Source: JANQUM01 sp047630355 (GTDB lineage: Bacteria > Bacteroidota > Bacteroidia > Cytophagales > Spirosomataceae). Taken from it: a DNA stretch of 54,343 nt. Below the pieces are notes generated by a model that saw only the letters and a program-made list of their open reading frames with translations, was not told the origin of the DNA and searched no databases. The stretch lies in contig JBLHXN010000012.1 in NCBI GenBank assembly GCA_047630355.1, forward strand, positions 1 to 54,343, written 5' to 3'. A program made the position numbers and the translations under genes. Positions 34,176-43,358 of the stretch are shown in pieces; position 1 is the first letter of the stretch; each line of letters begins with the position of its first letter.

Positions 34176-35858
34176 TTAGTATCCTGGATTTTGTGGGAAT
34201 GCTGTATTTCCGCCGTCCACAAGGTCAATTTGCTCATCTGGAATTGGTCTTAAATTGTGCATATCCTTAATGTTTGCCGATGCCTCTGGATTGTACAATT
34301 TAACTCGCTCCACAAGATTTCCCCATCGCTTAAGATCAGTCCATCTATGACCTTCTCCCAATAGCTCACGAGCTCTTTCGTCATAAAGAAACTCCATAGT
34401 TGCTTGGGCAGCAGTTATCTCCATTTCAGCTGCCTTACCTGAGAAGGCTGCTCTTCGTCGTATTAAGTTGATATGCGTGACGGCTTCTGCTTGTTTTCCT
34501 TGCTTTATCAAACACTCGGCCACCATTAAATGAACATCTGCTAACCTGATAAGCACGAAGTCTCTGCCACCTTGTACTTCATTGATACTTGCACGTAACG
34601 GGTCAAGAAACTTGGATAAAGTCTCAAATTGCTTCTCGTTGTACATACTAGGCGTATAAACTTGATAAGGTCGCTTAGCTCTTTCCGCTTTGGACATTTC
34701 ATATCCAGGCATGTAAATTGCCGTATCACCAACGGCTACCGTAATCGTCGGTTTTGACTTATCCAAAAAAGTAGGAAAAGTACCTGCTCTTGTCGCACTA
34801 TACGCCTTCCTAAAGCTTTTGTCATATCTAGAATCCACACTCCTGTTTACCATTACCTGATTATAGGTATAGTTCGTAGGGCGTAGCCTTTTCCAAGGAC
34901 GGCCTACTTCAAGCACACGACTCATTCCTGCTTGCGTATCATATTCCATTAAATAATAAAGGTGCCATCTGTTGCCAAACCCGCCAGCGGAAAGTAAGTC
35001 GTAACTAAACTGAACGGAGAAAACAGCTTCTGAGTTTTGGTCGTTTCCAAGTTTAAATAGTTCAGCATAGTCGCTAACCAGACTTCTGTCGTAAGAATTA
35101 ATAACTTTTTTACCATGAGCTTCTGCGGTTGCAAAGTCTGCCGCAGATCCGAATGGTCTTGTAGCTTTGGTAATAAAAACCTTTAAAAGGAAGCCATCAA
35201 CTGCCATTTGATCCATTCTTCCCCATTCGCCTGTTCTTTTAGGTAAAGCAGGGTAGGCCTCATTAAAGTCCTTAATAATTTGGTCGTAAACCGCACTTTC
35301 GGCAGTTCTTGTGATCTCGGTAATTGGCCCATTGGTTTCGCTTAGTCTTAGATCTAAATCTCCAAAGTGTTGTACCAAAGTGAAATAGTACAAAGCTCGT
35401 AGTGCTTTCGCTTGTGCAACACCACTCGCAAGTACTGCTGGAGATAAACCTTCTATTTCGGTACCTCTGTCAATGATAGCATTACAGGTATTGATCCCTT
35501 TGTAGAAATTCCTCCATAATGAAACCACCCAATTATCCCTTCCATTTAATTCTCCGTTATAGAAGTTGTATCGTTTGTAACTTCCGTCAGCACCATTTGT
35601 GTAGGTATCGGTTCCCATTTGTGACATGGTCATGCCAATCTCTTGAGCATAATAGGTACGTAGATAACCATAAGCCGCCGAAACTGCATCGTTAAACCCT
35701 TTAGGCGTATTGATATAAGCGTTTGATAAATTACTCACTACTACCTCTTCCAATGGGTTTTCGCAGCTCTGTGTACTTATCAATACCGCTGCGGGTATGA
35801 GGGCAAACCTCAATAATTTAGTCGATTTTTTGATAATATTTTTAAATAAATTTTTCAT
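34176..35858 (-). CDS. susD: RagB/SusD-family outer-membrane lipoprotein
   Basis: A 560-residue glycan-binding lid of a SusCD importer. The lipoprotein signal has the lipobox STQSC with lipidated Cys32. The N-terminal SusD-like part includes GFNDAVSAAYGYLRTYYAQ; TPR-like helices follow (AQAKALRALYYFTLVQHFGD). The C-terminal RagB domain has VAECLIKQGKQAEAVTHIN and ARELLGEGHRWTDLKRWG, and the end is DGGNTAFPQNPGY, as in typical members. It lies 22 bases downstream of the SusC-like gene in one operon. The glycan is not readable from sequence. Confidence 0.95.
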   Translation of the reverse strand: MKNLFKNIIKKSTKLLRFALIPAAVLISTQSCENPLEEVVVSNLSNAYINTPKGFNDAVSAAYGYLRTYYAQEIGMTMSQMGTDTYTNGADGSYKRYNFYNGELNGRDNWVVSLWRNFYKGINTCNAIIDRGTEIEGLSPAVLASGVAQAKALRALYYFTLVQHFGDLDLRLSETNGPITEITRTAESAVYDQIIKDFNEAYPALPKRTGEWGRMDQMAVDGFLLKVFITKATRPFGSAADFATAEAHGKKVINSYDRSLVSDYAELFKLGNDQNSEAVFSVQFSYDLLSAGGFGNRWHLYYLMEYDTQAGMSRVLEVGRPWKRLRPTNYTYNQVMVNRSVDSRYDKSFRKAYSATRAGTFPTFLDKSKPTITVAVGDTAIYMPGYEMSKAERAKRPYQVYTPSMYNEKQFETLSKFLDPLRASINEVQGGRDFVLIRLADVHLMVAECLIKQGKQAEAVTHINLIRRRAAFSGKAAEMEITAAQATMEFLYDERARELLGEGHRWTDLKRWGNLVERVKLYNPEASANIKDMHNLRPIPDEQIDLVDGGNTAFPQNPGY

Positions 35859-35880
35859 CTTATTGTTAATATTTTATGGA

Positions 35881-38877
35881 TTAAAATGTAAGATTGACTC
35901 CAATTGTAGCAGTCCAAGCGGCCGGTGACACATTGCCACCTAAACTCGCATCAATATCAGTTTCTGGATCAATACCATTATATTCCGAAATGAATGAAGA
36001 GAATATAAACGGCTGCTGAATGGAGCTATAAAGTCTTAAAGACTCCATTCCCAGTTTCTTAGCCATCTCTGGAGTAAATCGGTAACCAAGGTTTATATTT
36101 CTCACCTTTACGAACGAGCCATCAAAAATATTCATGGAAGAACTCCAGATAGGACGCTCTTGGTTCTGATTTGGTCTAGGACTTACATTCGTAGGATTTT
36201 CTGGTGTCCAGTAGTCGGTCACGATATTGTTGTATCTTCCAAATAGTGAATTGTTGCTTGTATGGAAGTTGGATCTTATAGTTTGACCTAAACGGGCATA
36301 CACAAAGAAAGACATATCAAAATCGCCTAGTTTAAACCTATTGGTTACTCCACCAGAAAACTTAGGAACACCCGATCCTTGAACCACCCGATCTGCAGCG
36401 GTAAACCTTCCATCTCCATCGGTATCCTGAATTTTAATCTCTCCAACCTCACTTCCAAAAGATCTTGCTTCTTCAAACTCATTTGCTTGCCATATTCCAA
36501 TTTTTTTATAATCAAAAATTACGGATAACGGCTGACCAATGTACCAGTTATTCCCTACATCGTCACCGTTTGGCAATTCTACAAATTGCTCTTTATTGAT
36601 AAAGAATTGGAAATCAGTAGACCATTTGAAGCCTCTTCTATTATCTATATTCACAGTACTGAAAGTTCCTTCAATACCATTGTTACGAGTGGCCCCCACG
36701 TTGGTTGTAACTTCAGTAAAACCAATAGAAGGCGGAAGGTTTCTACGTAACAACAAGTCACTCGTGGTTACGTCGTAATACTCAATACTACCCGTGAAGC
36801 GACCTCTAAACATACTGAAATCTAAGCCAAGATTTAAAGTCCTTGACGTCTCCCATTGAAGATTAGGATTCCCAATGGTACTAGGACCGTAACCAAATAC
36901 AGCATTATCTCCAAAATTGTAGACAGACCTTGATAGTAAACCTCGAGTTTGATAAGGCTGAATCGCCTGATTACCTGTAGAACCATAGGAAACCCTTAAT
37001 TTAGCTAAATCAATGGATGAAATGGATTGCATAAACTCTTCGCTAGACAAGTTCCAAGCAACAGCCACACTTGGGAAATAACCCCACTTTGTATTATCAC
37101 CAAACTGTGAAGCACCGTCGGCTCTTAAAGTTGCAGTTAATAAATACTTGTCATTAAAGCCGTAATTCACACGTCCCATGTAGGAAAGTATGCTTCTTTG
37201 AATCAAATCAGACCTTACACCTTCAATGATTGCAGCATTTCCAAAATTATAAAACTGCTGCGTTTCCGACGGTATATCTTGCACCGTAATTCCATTCGAT
37301 TCAAAATTATTTCTTTGAAAAGATTGAACACCAGTCAAATTGAAATTATGCTTGCCAATACTCTTAGTATAGTTCAAAATATTCTCAATCGTATAATTGA
37401 AAGAGTTAATATTATCCGTAGATGCTCTTGGCGGTGCCAAGCGTCGTGCATTGGTAAATGTACCTTGAAAAACATCTCTTTTATTGGCTGTAAGATCTGG
37501 GCCAAAGTTAAAACGATACGTTAGCCCTTCAATAATTTTAGCCTCTGCATAAAGCCCTGAGAACATTCTATTAGTCTTCCTCCTATCTATATAGGCCCCA
37601 TCTACTATTTCCGACATAGGATTAGACCTCAACCCATCTTCAGTAGGAAGAAAATTCAATGAACCATCATCATTAAAAGGGACTCCAAGTGGATTCTCTG
37701 CCATTGCACCTCCAAGCGGATTAAATCCTTCTCCATTTCTAATAGAATAGTTGATAAAGGTAGACATCCCCATAGAGATGTTTTTTGTCAACTGATGGTC
37801 AAGGTTTACTCTCAAAACATTCCTGTTGTAATCTTGATTGTACACAATACCATTGTCTTTGAAATAGTTAAGAGACATGTAGTACTTCGTTTTTTCATCT
37901 CCTCCCGCAATTCCAAAAGAATGATTTTGAATGTTTCCAGTACGGAGCAATGCATCTATGTAATCAAACGAACGCCCTTTGGCTATTCCATCTAATTCGA
38001 CATCTGTGAAAACAATGTTGTCTGGTTGAAAACCACCTAGTGTTCCATTTGAGTTTCTAACCCTGTAGGCTTCCCTTTTGGTAGCTGCAAATTGCGGCCC
38101 ATCCATAAAGTTCATCGTATTTAAGGTCTGTGTTACACCATAATAGCCATCATAAAAAATGGTTGGTTTTCCGTCTTTTTTTGATCCCCTTCTTGAAGTT
38201 ATTAGCACAACTCCATTAGCTCCTCTTGCTCCATAAATCGCTGTTGCAGAAGCATCTTTTAAAACTTCCATTGATTGGATATCATTAGGGTTTATGTCTC
38301 CAATACCACCAGAAAGCGGAATTCCATCAAGTACATACAGTGGATCGGAACTTGCATTAGGAGAACGGCGGCCACGTATTACAACCCTTGGTTCACTTCC
38401 TGGCTTGCTACCTGCTTGCATAACATCCACTCCAGCAACTCTACCTTGTAAAGCTTGTTGTGCATTAGCGATAGGTAAATCTTTGATATCAGCTGCTTTT
38501 ACAGTTGATATGGCTCCTGTCAATTGGCTCTTCCTTTGCGTTCCATATCCTACAACTACAACTTCTTCAAGGCTTGCTGCACTTTCAGAAAGTGTAACGT
38601 TCATTACAGACTGATTTCCAACTTTTAGGTCTTGGGGTTCATAACCAATGTAGGAGAAAACCAGTACGTCGTTGGCTGAGCTCACCTGTAGATCGTATTT
38701 TCCGTCAACAGAGGTAACGACACCTTTTGTTGTGCCTTTCACAGTAATACTCACTCCGGGAAGTGCTTCTCCTAAATTGTCAGAGACCACACCACTTACT
38801 TGCCTCGTTTGAGCGAATAAACTACTCGTGCAACAAAGCAGGAGCAGTATAATAATTTTGAGGATACTTTTTTTCAT
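35881..38877 (-). CDS. susC: SusC/RagA-family TonB-linked outer-membrane transporter
   Basis: A 998-residue importer. It has a signal peptide (to about FAQ, residue 23) and a carboxypeptidase-regulatory-like domain (about 24-100, VSGVVSDNLGEALPGVSI). The plug begins VVVGYGTQRKSQLTGAIS and contains GRVAGVDVMQAGSKPGSEPR, GIPLSGGIGDINPND and VLKDASATAIYGARGANGV, the SusC signature. A 22-strand barrel follows, ending in WTATIGVNLTF with a terminal Phe. There is no STN domain, so no anti-sigma pairing is expected, consistent with the divergent AraC-type regulator. It takes up oligosaccharides with SusD using TonB-ExbBD energy. Confidence 0.96.
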   Translation of the reverse strand: MKKSILKIIILLLLCCTSSLFAQTRQVSGVVSDNLGEALPGVSITVKGTTKGVVTSVDGKYDLQVSSANDVLVFSYIGYEPQDLKVGNQSVMNVTLSESAASLEEVVVVGYGTQRKSQLTGAISTVKAADIKDLPIANAQQALQGRVAGVDVMQAGSKPGSEPRVVIRGRRSPNASSDPLYVLDGIPLSGGIGDINPNDIQSMEVLKDASATAIYGARGANGVVLITSRRGSKKDGKPTIFYDGYYGVTQTLNTMNFMDGPQFAATKREAYRVRNSNGTLGGFQPDNIVFTDVELDGIAKGRSFDYIDALLRTGNIQNHSFGIAGGDEKTKYYMSLNYFKDNGIVYNQDYNRNVLRVNLDHQLTKNISMGMSTFINYSIRNGEGFNPLGGAMAENPLGVPFNDDGSLNFLPTEDGLRSNPMSEIVDGAYIDRRKTNRMFSGLYAEAKIIEGLTYRFNFGPDLTANKRDVFQGTFTNARRLAPPRASTDNINSFNYTIENILNYTKSIGKHNFNLTGVQSFQRNNFESNGITVQDIPSETQQFYNFGNAAIIEGVRSDLIQRSILSYMGRVNYGFNDKYLLTATLRADGASQFGDNTKWGYFPSVAVAWNLSSEEFMQSISSIDLAKLRVSYGSTGNQAIQPYQTRGLLSRSVYNFGDNAVFGYGPSTIGNPNLQWETSRTLNLGLDFSMFRGRFTGSIEYYDVTTSDLLLRRNLPPSIGFTEVTTNVGATRNNGIEGTFSTVNIDNRRGFKWSTDFQFFINKEQFVELPNGDDVGNNWYIGQPLSVIFDYKKIGIWQANEFEEARSFGSEVGEIKIQDTDGDGRFTAADRVVQGSGVPKFSGGVTNRFKLGDFDMSFFVYARLGQTIRSNFHTSNNSLFGRYNNIVTDYWTPENPTNVSPRPNQNQERPIWSSSMNIFDGSFVKVRNINLGYRFTPEMAKKLGMESLRLYSSIQQPFIFSSFISEYNGIDPETDIDASLGGNVSPAAWTATIGVNLTF

Positions 38878-39089
38878 GTCATTTTAAGTTAACGGGTTGA
38901 ATAATATGAACAATCGGGGTTATTTTTGTAGAATACCCTGATACTGGGAGTAAATTTAGTTCCTTTTTCGTGGCAAATCTTATCTTGATTTTGCAGAAAA
39001 TGATATTTTAGTGACTATTTTTGCTTCAAGTAGTGTGTGTGTCGACCATTTAAACGGTTTGAGCCTCTTAATTTAACCCAAATTCAACC

Positions 39090-39947
39090 TTGAAACCTCA
39101 ATTTCTAAAAATAGCCCCGCCGGGGAATGCCTCAATAAATCTCTACGAACAGGAGGTTCCGTACTTTGCCACCCCGTGGCATTACCATCCTGAGTTTGAA
39201 ATCGTACTGATTAAAACAAGCGTCGGTAAAAAATACGTAGGAAGTAGCATATCGGAATTCGAACCCGATGACCTCTGCATGATTGGTTCGCTCCTGCCTC
39301 ATTTTTACAAAAACACGCAAGAATATTACGACCCCGCTTCGGCGACGGAGGCGAGTTCGTATGTGATGCATTTTCGGGAAGATTGCTTCGGAGAAGCTTT
39401 CTGGGGGTTGCCTGAGGTGACAAACGTGCAGGATTTACTGTTACGATCTAAAAAAGGGCTTCAATTTGGAAAGGCAGTTGCCCAACAAGCCAAACCATTG
39501 ATTGCGGCATTATTTGAAAAAGAAGCTACCGCCCGCATTATTGCTTTTCTGGAAGTGGTTCACCTATTAAGCTCCACTAAAGACTATACGTACCTGAACG
39601 AGCATTCCATTGAATTACGGAATGAAGCAGATTCTGACCGGATTAAGAAGGTATACGAATTTGTGATGCAGAACTTTAAAGAAGATATTTGCCTAAATGA
39701 TGCCGCTCAGCTTGCCAGTATGAGTGAATCGGCCTTTAGCAGGTATTTCAAAAAACGTACCCGATTGACTTTCTCTAGCTTTCTAACCGGAGTCCGAGTA
39801 GAATACGCTTGTCGGAAACTTCGTGAAACTGAGAAAAGTATTGCTGAAATAGCGTTTGAAAGCGGATTTAATAACCTCTCTAATTTTAACCGACAGTTTA
39901 AGGTGTTGAAAAAAATGACGCCGTTCGCTTACAAAAATACGTATTAG
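39090..39947 (+). CDS. AraC-family transcriptional regulator (TTG start)
   Basis: A 285-residue regulator. The N-terminal cupin ligand domain contains TPWHYHPEFEIVLI, the common opening of this branch. The C-terminal AraC domain holds two helix-turn-helix units (DAAQLASMSESAFSRYFKKR and IAEIAFESGFNNLSNFNRQF). The family homology begins at LKPQFLKIAPPGNAS; the only upstream in-frame options end at a TAA (39069-39071) and the next ATG is deep in the cupin domain, so TTG at 39090 is the start. It is divergent from susC and is probably the sugar-responsive regulator of the cluster. Confidence 0.87.
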   Translation: MKPQFLKIAPPGNASINLYEQEVPYFATPWHYHPEFEIVLIKTSVGKKYVGSSISEFEPDDLCMIGSLLPHFYKNTQEYYDPASATEASSYVMHFREDCFGEAFWGLPEVTNVQDLLLRSKKGLQFGKAVAQQAKPLIAALFEKEATARIIAFLEVVHLLSSTKDYTYLNEHSIELRNEADSDRIKKVYEFVMQNFKEDICLNDAAQLASMSESAFSRYFKKRTRLTFSSFLTGVRVEYACRKLRETEKSIAEIAFESGFNNLSNFNRQFKVLKKMTPFAYKNTY

Positions 39948-39949
39948 AA

Positions 39950-40195
39950 ATGAGCGAAATAATAAACAACCCTGATAGGAATAGATTTGAATACAGCGTT
40001 GATATCACACTGCAATAGCAGATTATATTCTTACTAAAGACAGACGCACCGTGTTGACTCATATTGAAGTTCCGAAATCAATGGAGGGGCAGGGCATTGG
40101 TTCAAAATTGGCGAACCTGCCCGTTTATGGCTTCTTTTTTTCGCAGACATCGTGACGAATACGCAAGTACGTTAGCTCCCGGTTTTAATGTGTAG
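39950..40195 (+). pseudogene. Relic GNAT-type (NATD1-like) acetyltransferase gene
   Basis: Read in three frames it spells MSEIINNPDRNRFEYSVD, then ADYILTKDRRTVLTHIEVP and SMEGQGIGSKLAN, then CPFMASFFRRHRDEYAS and APGFNV. These are the conserved pieces of small GNAT-like YjdJ/NATD1 proteins. A frameshift lies near 40005 and a TAG follows in the original frame. The helix between SKLAN and CPF is missing. It is about 40 bases shorter than an intact 95-residue gene. It is three bases after the AraC gene stop. Confidence 0.75.
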
Positions 40196-40246
40196 CACTA
40201 TCTTTATTCCAACAATTATTTACCCCCGCTTTAAAAGATTGCCGTT

Positions 40247-41869
40247 ATGAATCTAGCTATTTTCCGAAAAATCACTTACCTATCATTCATTACCTATCTT
40301 TTTGCTTTTCTGTCGTGCAAGAATCAACCTGCTGAAAAGTATGATGTAGTTGTTTACGGCGGAACATCAGCGGGAGTAATTGCCGCCTATACCGCGAAAG
40401 TTCAGGGCAAAAGCGTATTGCTAATCGAACCGACCAGCCATTTAGGCGGTTTGACAACTGGTGGACTCGGTCAAACTGATATTGGAAATAAATACGCCAT
40501 TACTGGCTTGTCTCGTGATTTTTACCGGCGTGTGGGGGCTCATTATGGTAAATTAGAACAATGGACATTTGAGCCGCACGCAGCCAAAGATATTTTTCTT
40601 GAATACCTCGAAAAAGCAGGTGTTAAAGTAGTTTATAACAAGCAATTAATAGCCGTTGATAAACAAGGAACCACGATTCGTCAAATTACAGTGAAAGGTG
40701 CCACATTGGACGATGCTGACTCGGGAACTGAGGAAACGATTTCGGCCAAGGTATTTATTGATGCTACTTACGAAGGAGACTTATTGGCGAAAGCGGGCGT
40801 TAGTTACACCGTAGGCAGAGAAGCAAACTCGCAATACGGTGAAAACTGGAATGGGGTACAACTAATGGATAAGCATCAGTTTCCCGAAGGCGTTGATCCG
40901 TACGTAGAAAAGGGAAACCCCGCGAGCGGTTTGCTGTGGGGAGTAAGCGACGAATCACTTGCTCCGACGGGCAGCGGCGATAAAAAAGTGCAGGCGTACA
41001 ACTTTCGTCTATGCCTTACCGATAGCGTGGAAAATCAAGTGCCGATTACCCGACCCATTGATTACGATTCTACCAATTTTGAATTATTGCTCCGCTACAT
41101 TGAAGTTAAAAAACCGCACGAGCTAAACTGGGCGTTGATGCATATTCAACCCATGCCCAGACGCAAAACAGATATTAATAATTCCGGGCCTTTTTCTACC
41201 GATTTTGTTGGTGAAAACTTCAACTACCCAGATGCCAATTACGAAGAGCGTAAGAAGATAATTGAAGAGCATAAATTGTACACGCAGAGCCTGCTTTATT
41301 TTTTAGGAAACGATATTCGTGTTCCCAAACATTTACGAAACGAAATGCAAAAGTGGGGTTATCCGAAAGATGAATACATGGATTCGGATAATTTCAGCCC
41401 GCAATTGTACGTTCGGGAAGCCCGTCGTATGGTAGGAGAATACGTAATGACCGAAAAGCACTGTATTGGCGAAGAGAAGGTTGATGATGGAATTGGGATG
41501 GCGGCTTATACCATGGATTCGCACAATACGCAACGCCTCGTGGTGGACGGAATGGCTAAAAACGAAGGAGATGTGCAACAAGGAACTCCTAATCCATTCC
41601 CGGTTTCGTATCGTTCTATCATCCCAAAAAAAGAAGAATGCATTAATTTACTCGTTCCGGTTTGTTTATCGGCTTCGCACATTGCTTTTGGCTCGATAAG
41701 AATGGAACCCGTCTTTATGGTCTTGGGGCAATCCGCCGGACTTGCTGCCGCTATGGCTATTGACGGAAATGCGAATGTTCACGATGTAGATGTTGTGGCG
41801 ATGCAAAAGAGCCTGAGCGAAAATCCGCTATCGAACGGCTCTACCTCCGAAATTCTGATTGATAACTAA
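40247..41869 (+). CDS. Secreted FAD-dependent oxidoreductase (C-terminal domain lost)
   Basis: A 540-residue lipoprotein (lipobox AFLSC, Cys24). The FAD-binding Rossmann motif is YDVVVYGGTSAGVIAAY (32-48), followed by GGLTTGGLGQTD. The C-terminal FAD part has GSIRMEPVFMVLGQSAGLAAAMAID. This is the FAD_oxidored (PF12831-like) family found in polysaccharide clusters. In relatives a golvesin/xanthan-lyase-like domain follows; here the frame breaks at TAA 41867-41869, and that domain survives only as fragments around an insertion sequence. The catalytic part is intact and could still be active. Confidence 0.88.
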   Translation: MNLAIFRKITYLSFITYLFAFLSCKNQPAEKYDVVVYGGTSAGVIAAYTAKVQGKSVLLIEPTSHLGGLTTGGLGQTDIGNKYAITGLSRDFYRRVGAHYGKLEQWTFEPHAAKDIFLEYLEKAGVKVVYNKQLIAVDKQGTTIRQITVKGATLDDADSGTEETISAKVFIDATYEGDLLAKAGVSYTVGREANSQYGENWNGVQLMDKHQFPEGVDPYVEKGNPASGLLWGVSDESLAPTGSGDKKVQAYNFRLCLTDSVENQVPITRPIDYDSTNFELLLRYIEVKKPHELNWALMHIQPMPRRKTDINNSGPFSTDFVGENFNYPDANYEERKKIIEEHKLYTQSLLYFLGNDIRVPKHLRNEMQKWGYPKDEYMDSDNFSPQLYVREARRMVGEYVMTEKHCIGEEKVDDGIGMAAYTMDSHNTQRLVVDGMAKNEGDVQQGTPNPFPVSYRSIIPKKEECINLLVPVCLSASHIAFGSIRMEPVFMVLGQSAGLAAAMAIDGNANVHDVDVVAMQKSLSENPLSNGSTSEILIDN

Positions 41870-41880
41870 GATAAACCCAA

Positions 41881-42000
41881 GTCAAAATTACGGGCGAATG
41901 GGAAGCAGACGCTACCGCCCGCAATCGGTACGGCAAAGATTACCTGATAAATACATCGTCTGAAACTGACGGACAAAGCGTGACTTTTCAGCCAAACCTC
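41881..42000 (+). pseudogene. Golvesin-like domain fragment, 5' part
   Basis: In a frame shifted from the FAD gene, the sequence reads VKITGEWEADATARNRYGKD, then INTSSETDGQSVTFQPNLNV. It continues the domain found after the insertion sequence. One base shift near 41870-41880 separates it from the oxidoreductase. Confidence 0.75.
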
Positions 42001-42009
42001 AATGTTTCG
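42001..42009. repeat. Target-site duplication, left copy
   Basis: AATGTTTCG, identical to 42956-42964. It flanks the 946-bp element. Confidence 0.85.
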
Positions 42010-42032
42010 CAGGTTAAACGCATTATAAATCG

Positions 42033-42413
42033 ATGATTTCCATAAAGTTAGGAGCTTTGTGGGATGAACTGGGAAAATACTTTGGAGATGTGCCCGATTT
42101 CAGAATGGACCGGTGTAAACATCATAACTTATTGGATATTTTAGCAATCTCTATTTGTGCCGTGGTTTGTAGAGCGGATAATTTTGAGGAGGTTTCGGAA
42201 TATGGTCGTCAAAAAGAGACCTTTTTACGGACATTCTTAGATTCACCTAACGGGATACCTTCTCACGATACCTTTAATAGGGTTTTGAAATACTTGGATA
42301 AGGACGCTCGGTAATAGTCTATATCGTTGGTCGAGTGAGATCCTTTCAATGATCAGTGAGGTTTATACCCAAATAAGTGTAGACGGGAAAGTCCTTCGGG
42401 CGACAGCAAGATC
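42033..42413 (+). pseudogene. ISAs1-type transposase, N-terminal part
   Basis: The N-terminal domain KHHNLLDILAISICAVVC, and NGIPSHDTFNRVLKYL, are typical of ISAs1. The frame breaks at 42312-42314 (DKDAR, stop) and continues shifted with ISVDGKVLRATARSG, which holds the first catalytic Asp. It then joins the C-terminal part by an internal deletion of several hundred bases that removed the second catalytic Asp. Confidence 0.8.
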
Positions 42414-42416
42414 AGG

Positions 42417-42908
42417 GGCAATTACATTTTGGCCTTGAAAAAGAACAACAAATTGATCTACGAACAAGTAAGCAGCAGATTAAAGCAAGTGAAGGCTGAA
42501 CTGGCTTATAATAAAGATGTTGACTTTGGAAGTGGCCGGACCGAGAAGCGAACATGCTACGTTGAGAACAACCTGGAACTTTACGATGACCTACGTCCTT
42601 GGGAGCACTTAAGAAGTATCGTGATGGTAGAAGCTGAACGGGAAATCAAAGGCAAAATAAGTTGTGAAACCCGTTATTATCTCTGTAACCTGGGCTTGGA
42701 AGCCTCGGAGTTTAACAAACTTATTCGTGATTACTGGAGTATAGAAAATAAACTCCAGTGGAAATTGGACGTGGTATTTAACGAAGACGCTCAAAGAACA
42801 AAAACAGGAAATGTACCACAAAACTTGGCAATTATCCGAAAGTTTGCCCTACAGTTAATCAATCAAATAGAAGATAAAGAAAGTATTAAAAATCGTAGGA
42901 TGGAATGA
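42417..42908 (+). pseudogene. ISAs1-type transposase, C-terminal part
   Basis: It starts in frame with GNYILALKKNNKLI, right after the deletion junction near 42415, and contains RDYWSIENKLQWKLDVVF, which carries the catalytic Glu of the DDE triad (SIEN), then NEDAQRTKTGNVPQN. It cannot function without the missing middle part. Confidence 0.8.
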
Positions 42909-42955
42909 TGAATACCTATTGAAAATATTACCAAAAGCATAATGCATTTAACCTA

Positions 42956-42964
42956 AATGTTTCG
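42956..42964. repeat. Target-site duplication, right copy
   Basis: AATGTTTCG, pairing with 42001-42009. Confidence 0.85.
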
Positions 42965-43215
42965 GGAGAATACAAATATACTTTTATGTTCCTGAGCATC
43001 CTGAGTTAGCCGAAACCTACTCGCTTAAAGTCAACCATTCACCGGCGACGGAGGAGGTTTATCTCACCACCACTGCCGGAAAAAATGACTGGTTGTACGG
43101 AGGGGCGTTTTCGTTTGAAAAAGATAAAGGAAATAATATAATCATCGAAAAGGTAGATTCAAGAGGCGTAGTAATTGCTGATGCGGTACTATTTTGCCCG
43201 CTACTAAATAGTTAA
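42965..43215 (+). pseudogene. Golvesin-like domain fragment, 3' part
   Basis: After GEYK and a one-base shift near 42980, the sequence continues FYVPEHPELAETYSLKVN, then TTAGKNDWLYGGAFSFEKDK and ends VLFCPLLNS at TAA 43213-43215. It is the rest of the domain fused to the FAD oxidoreductase in relatives. It also marks a second frameshift in the original gene. Confidence 0.75.
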
Positions 43216-43274
43216 CCTAAACTTACCTTTCTTGTGGAGGTTTTGCCGTACGCTTTATTTATTTACAACTGGGT

Positions 43275-43349
43275 ATGATGAAACAAAACAACTTGATGGG
43301 TAAGAGAGTTTATAAATTACTTCTTGGTATGAAGGCCAAGAAAAGGTAA
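43275..43349 (+). CDS. Possible small basic peptide upstream of the MerR/B12 gene
   Basis: A 24-codon ORF: MMKQNNLMGKRVYKLLLGMK then AKKR. Nine of its 24 residues are Lys or Arg. It ends nine bases before the MerR/B12 gene start. It could be a leader peptide or chance; no family known. Confidence 0.3.
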   Translation: MMKQNNLMGKRVYKLLLGMKAKKR

Positions 43350-43358
43350 AAAACTTCT

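Larger units (their letters stand above)
42010..42955. mobile_element. ISAs1-type insertion sequence, internally deleted
   Basis: The terminal inverted repeats are CAGGTTAAACGCATTAT (left) and TAGGTTAAATGCATTAT (right, reverse complement), 15 of 17 matching, bounded by 9-bp direct repeats AATGTTTCG. The length is 946 bp, whereas ISAs1 elements are usually about 1.2-1.3 kb. It holds two fragments of one DDE transposase. It has inserted into the golvesin-like domain of the FAD gene. Confidence 0.85.

Noticed and set aside
37198..37524. Rightward 108-residue ORF inside susC
   Set aside because: It is a shadow of a strongly supported SusC frame.
42609..42821. Leftward 70-residue ORF in the insertion sequence
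   Set aside because: It is antisense to the transposase C-terminus, which has recognisable motifs.
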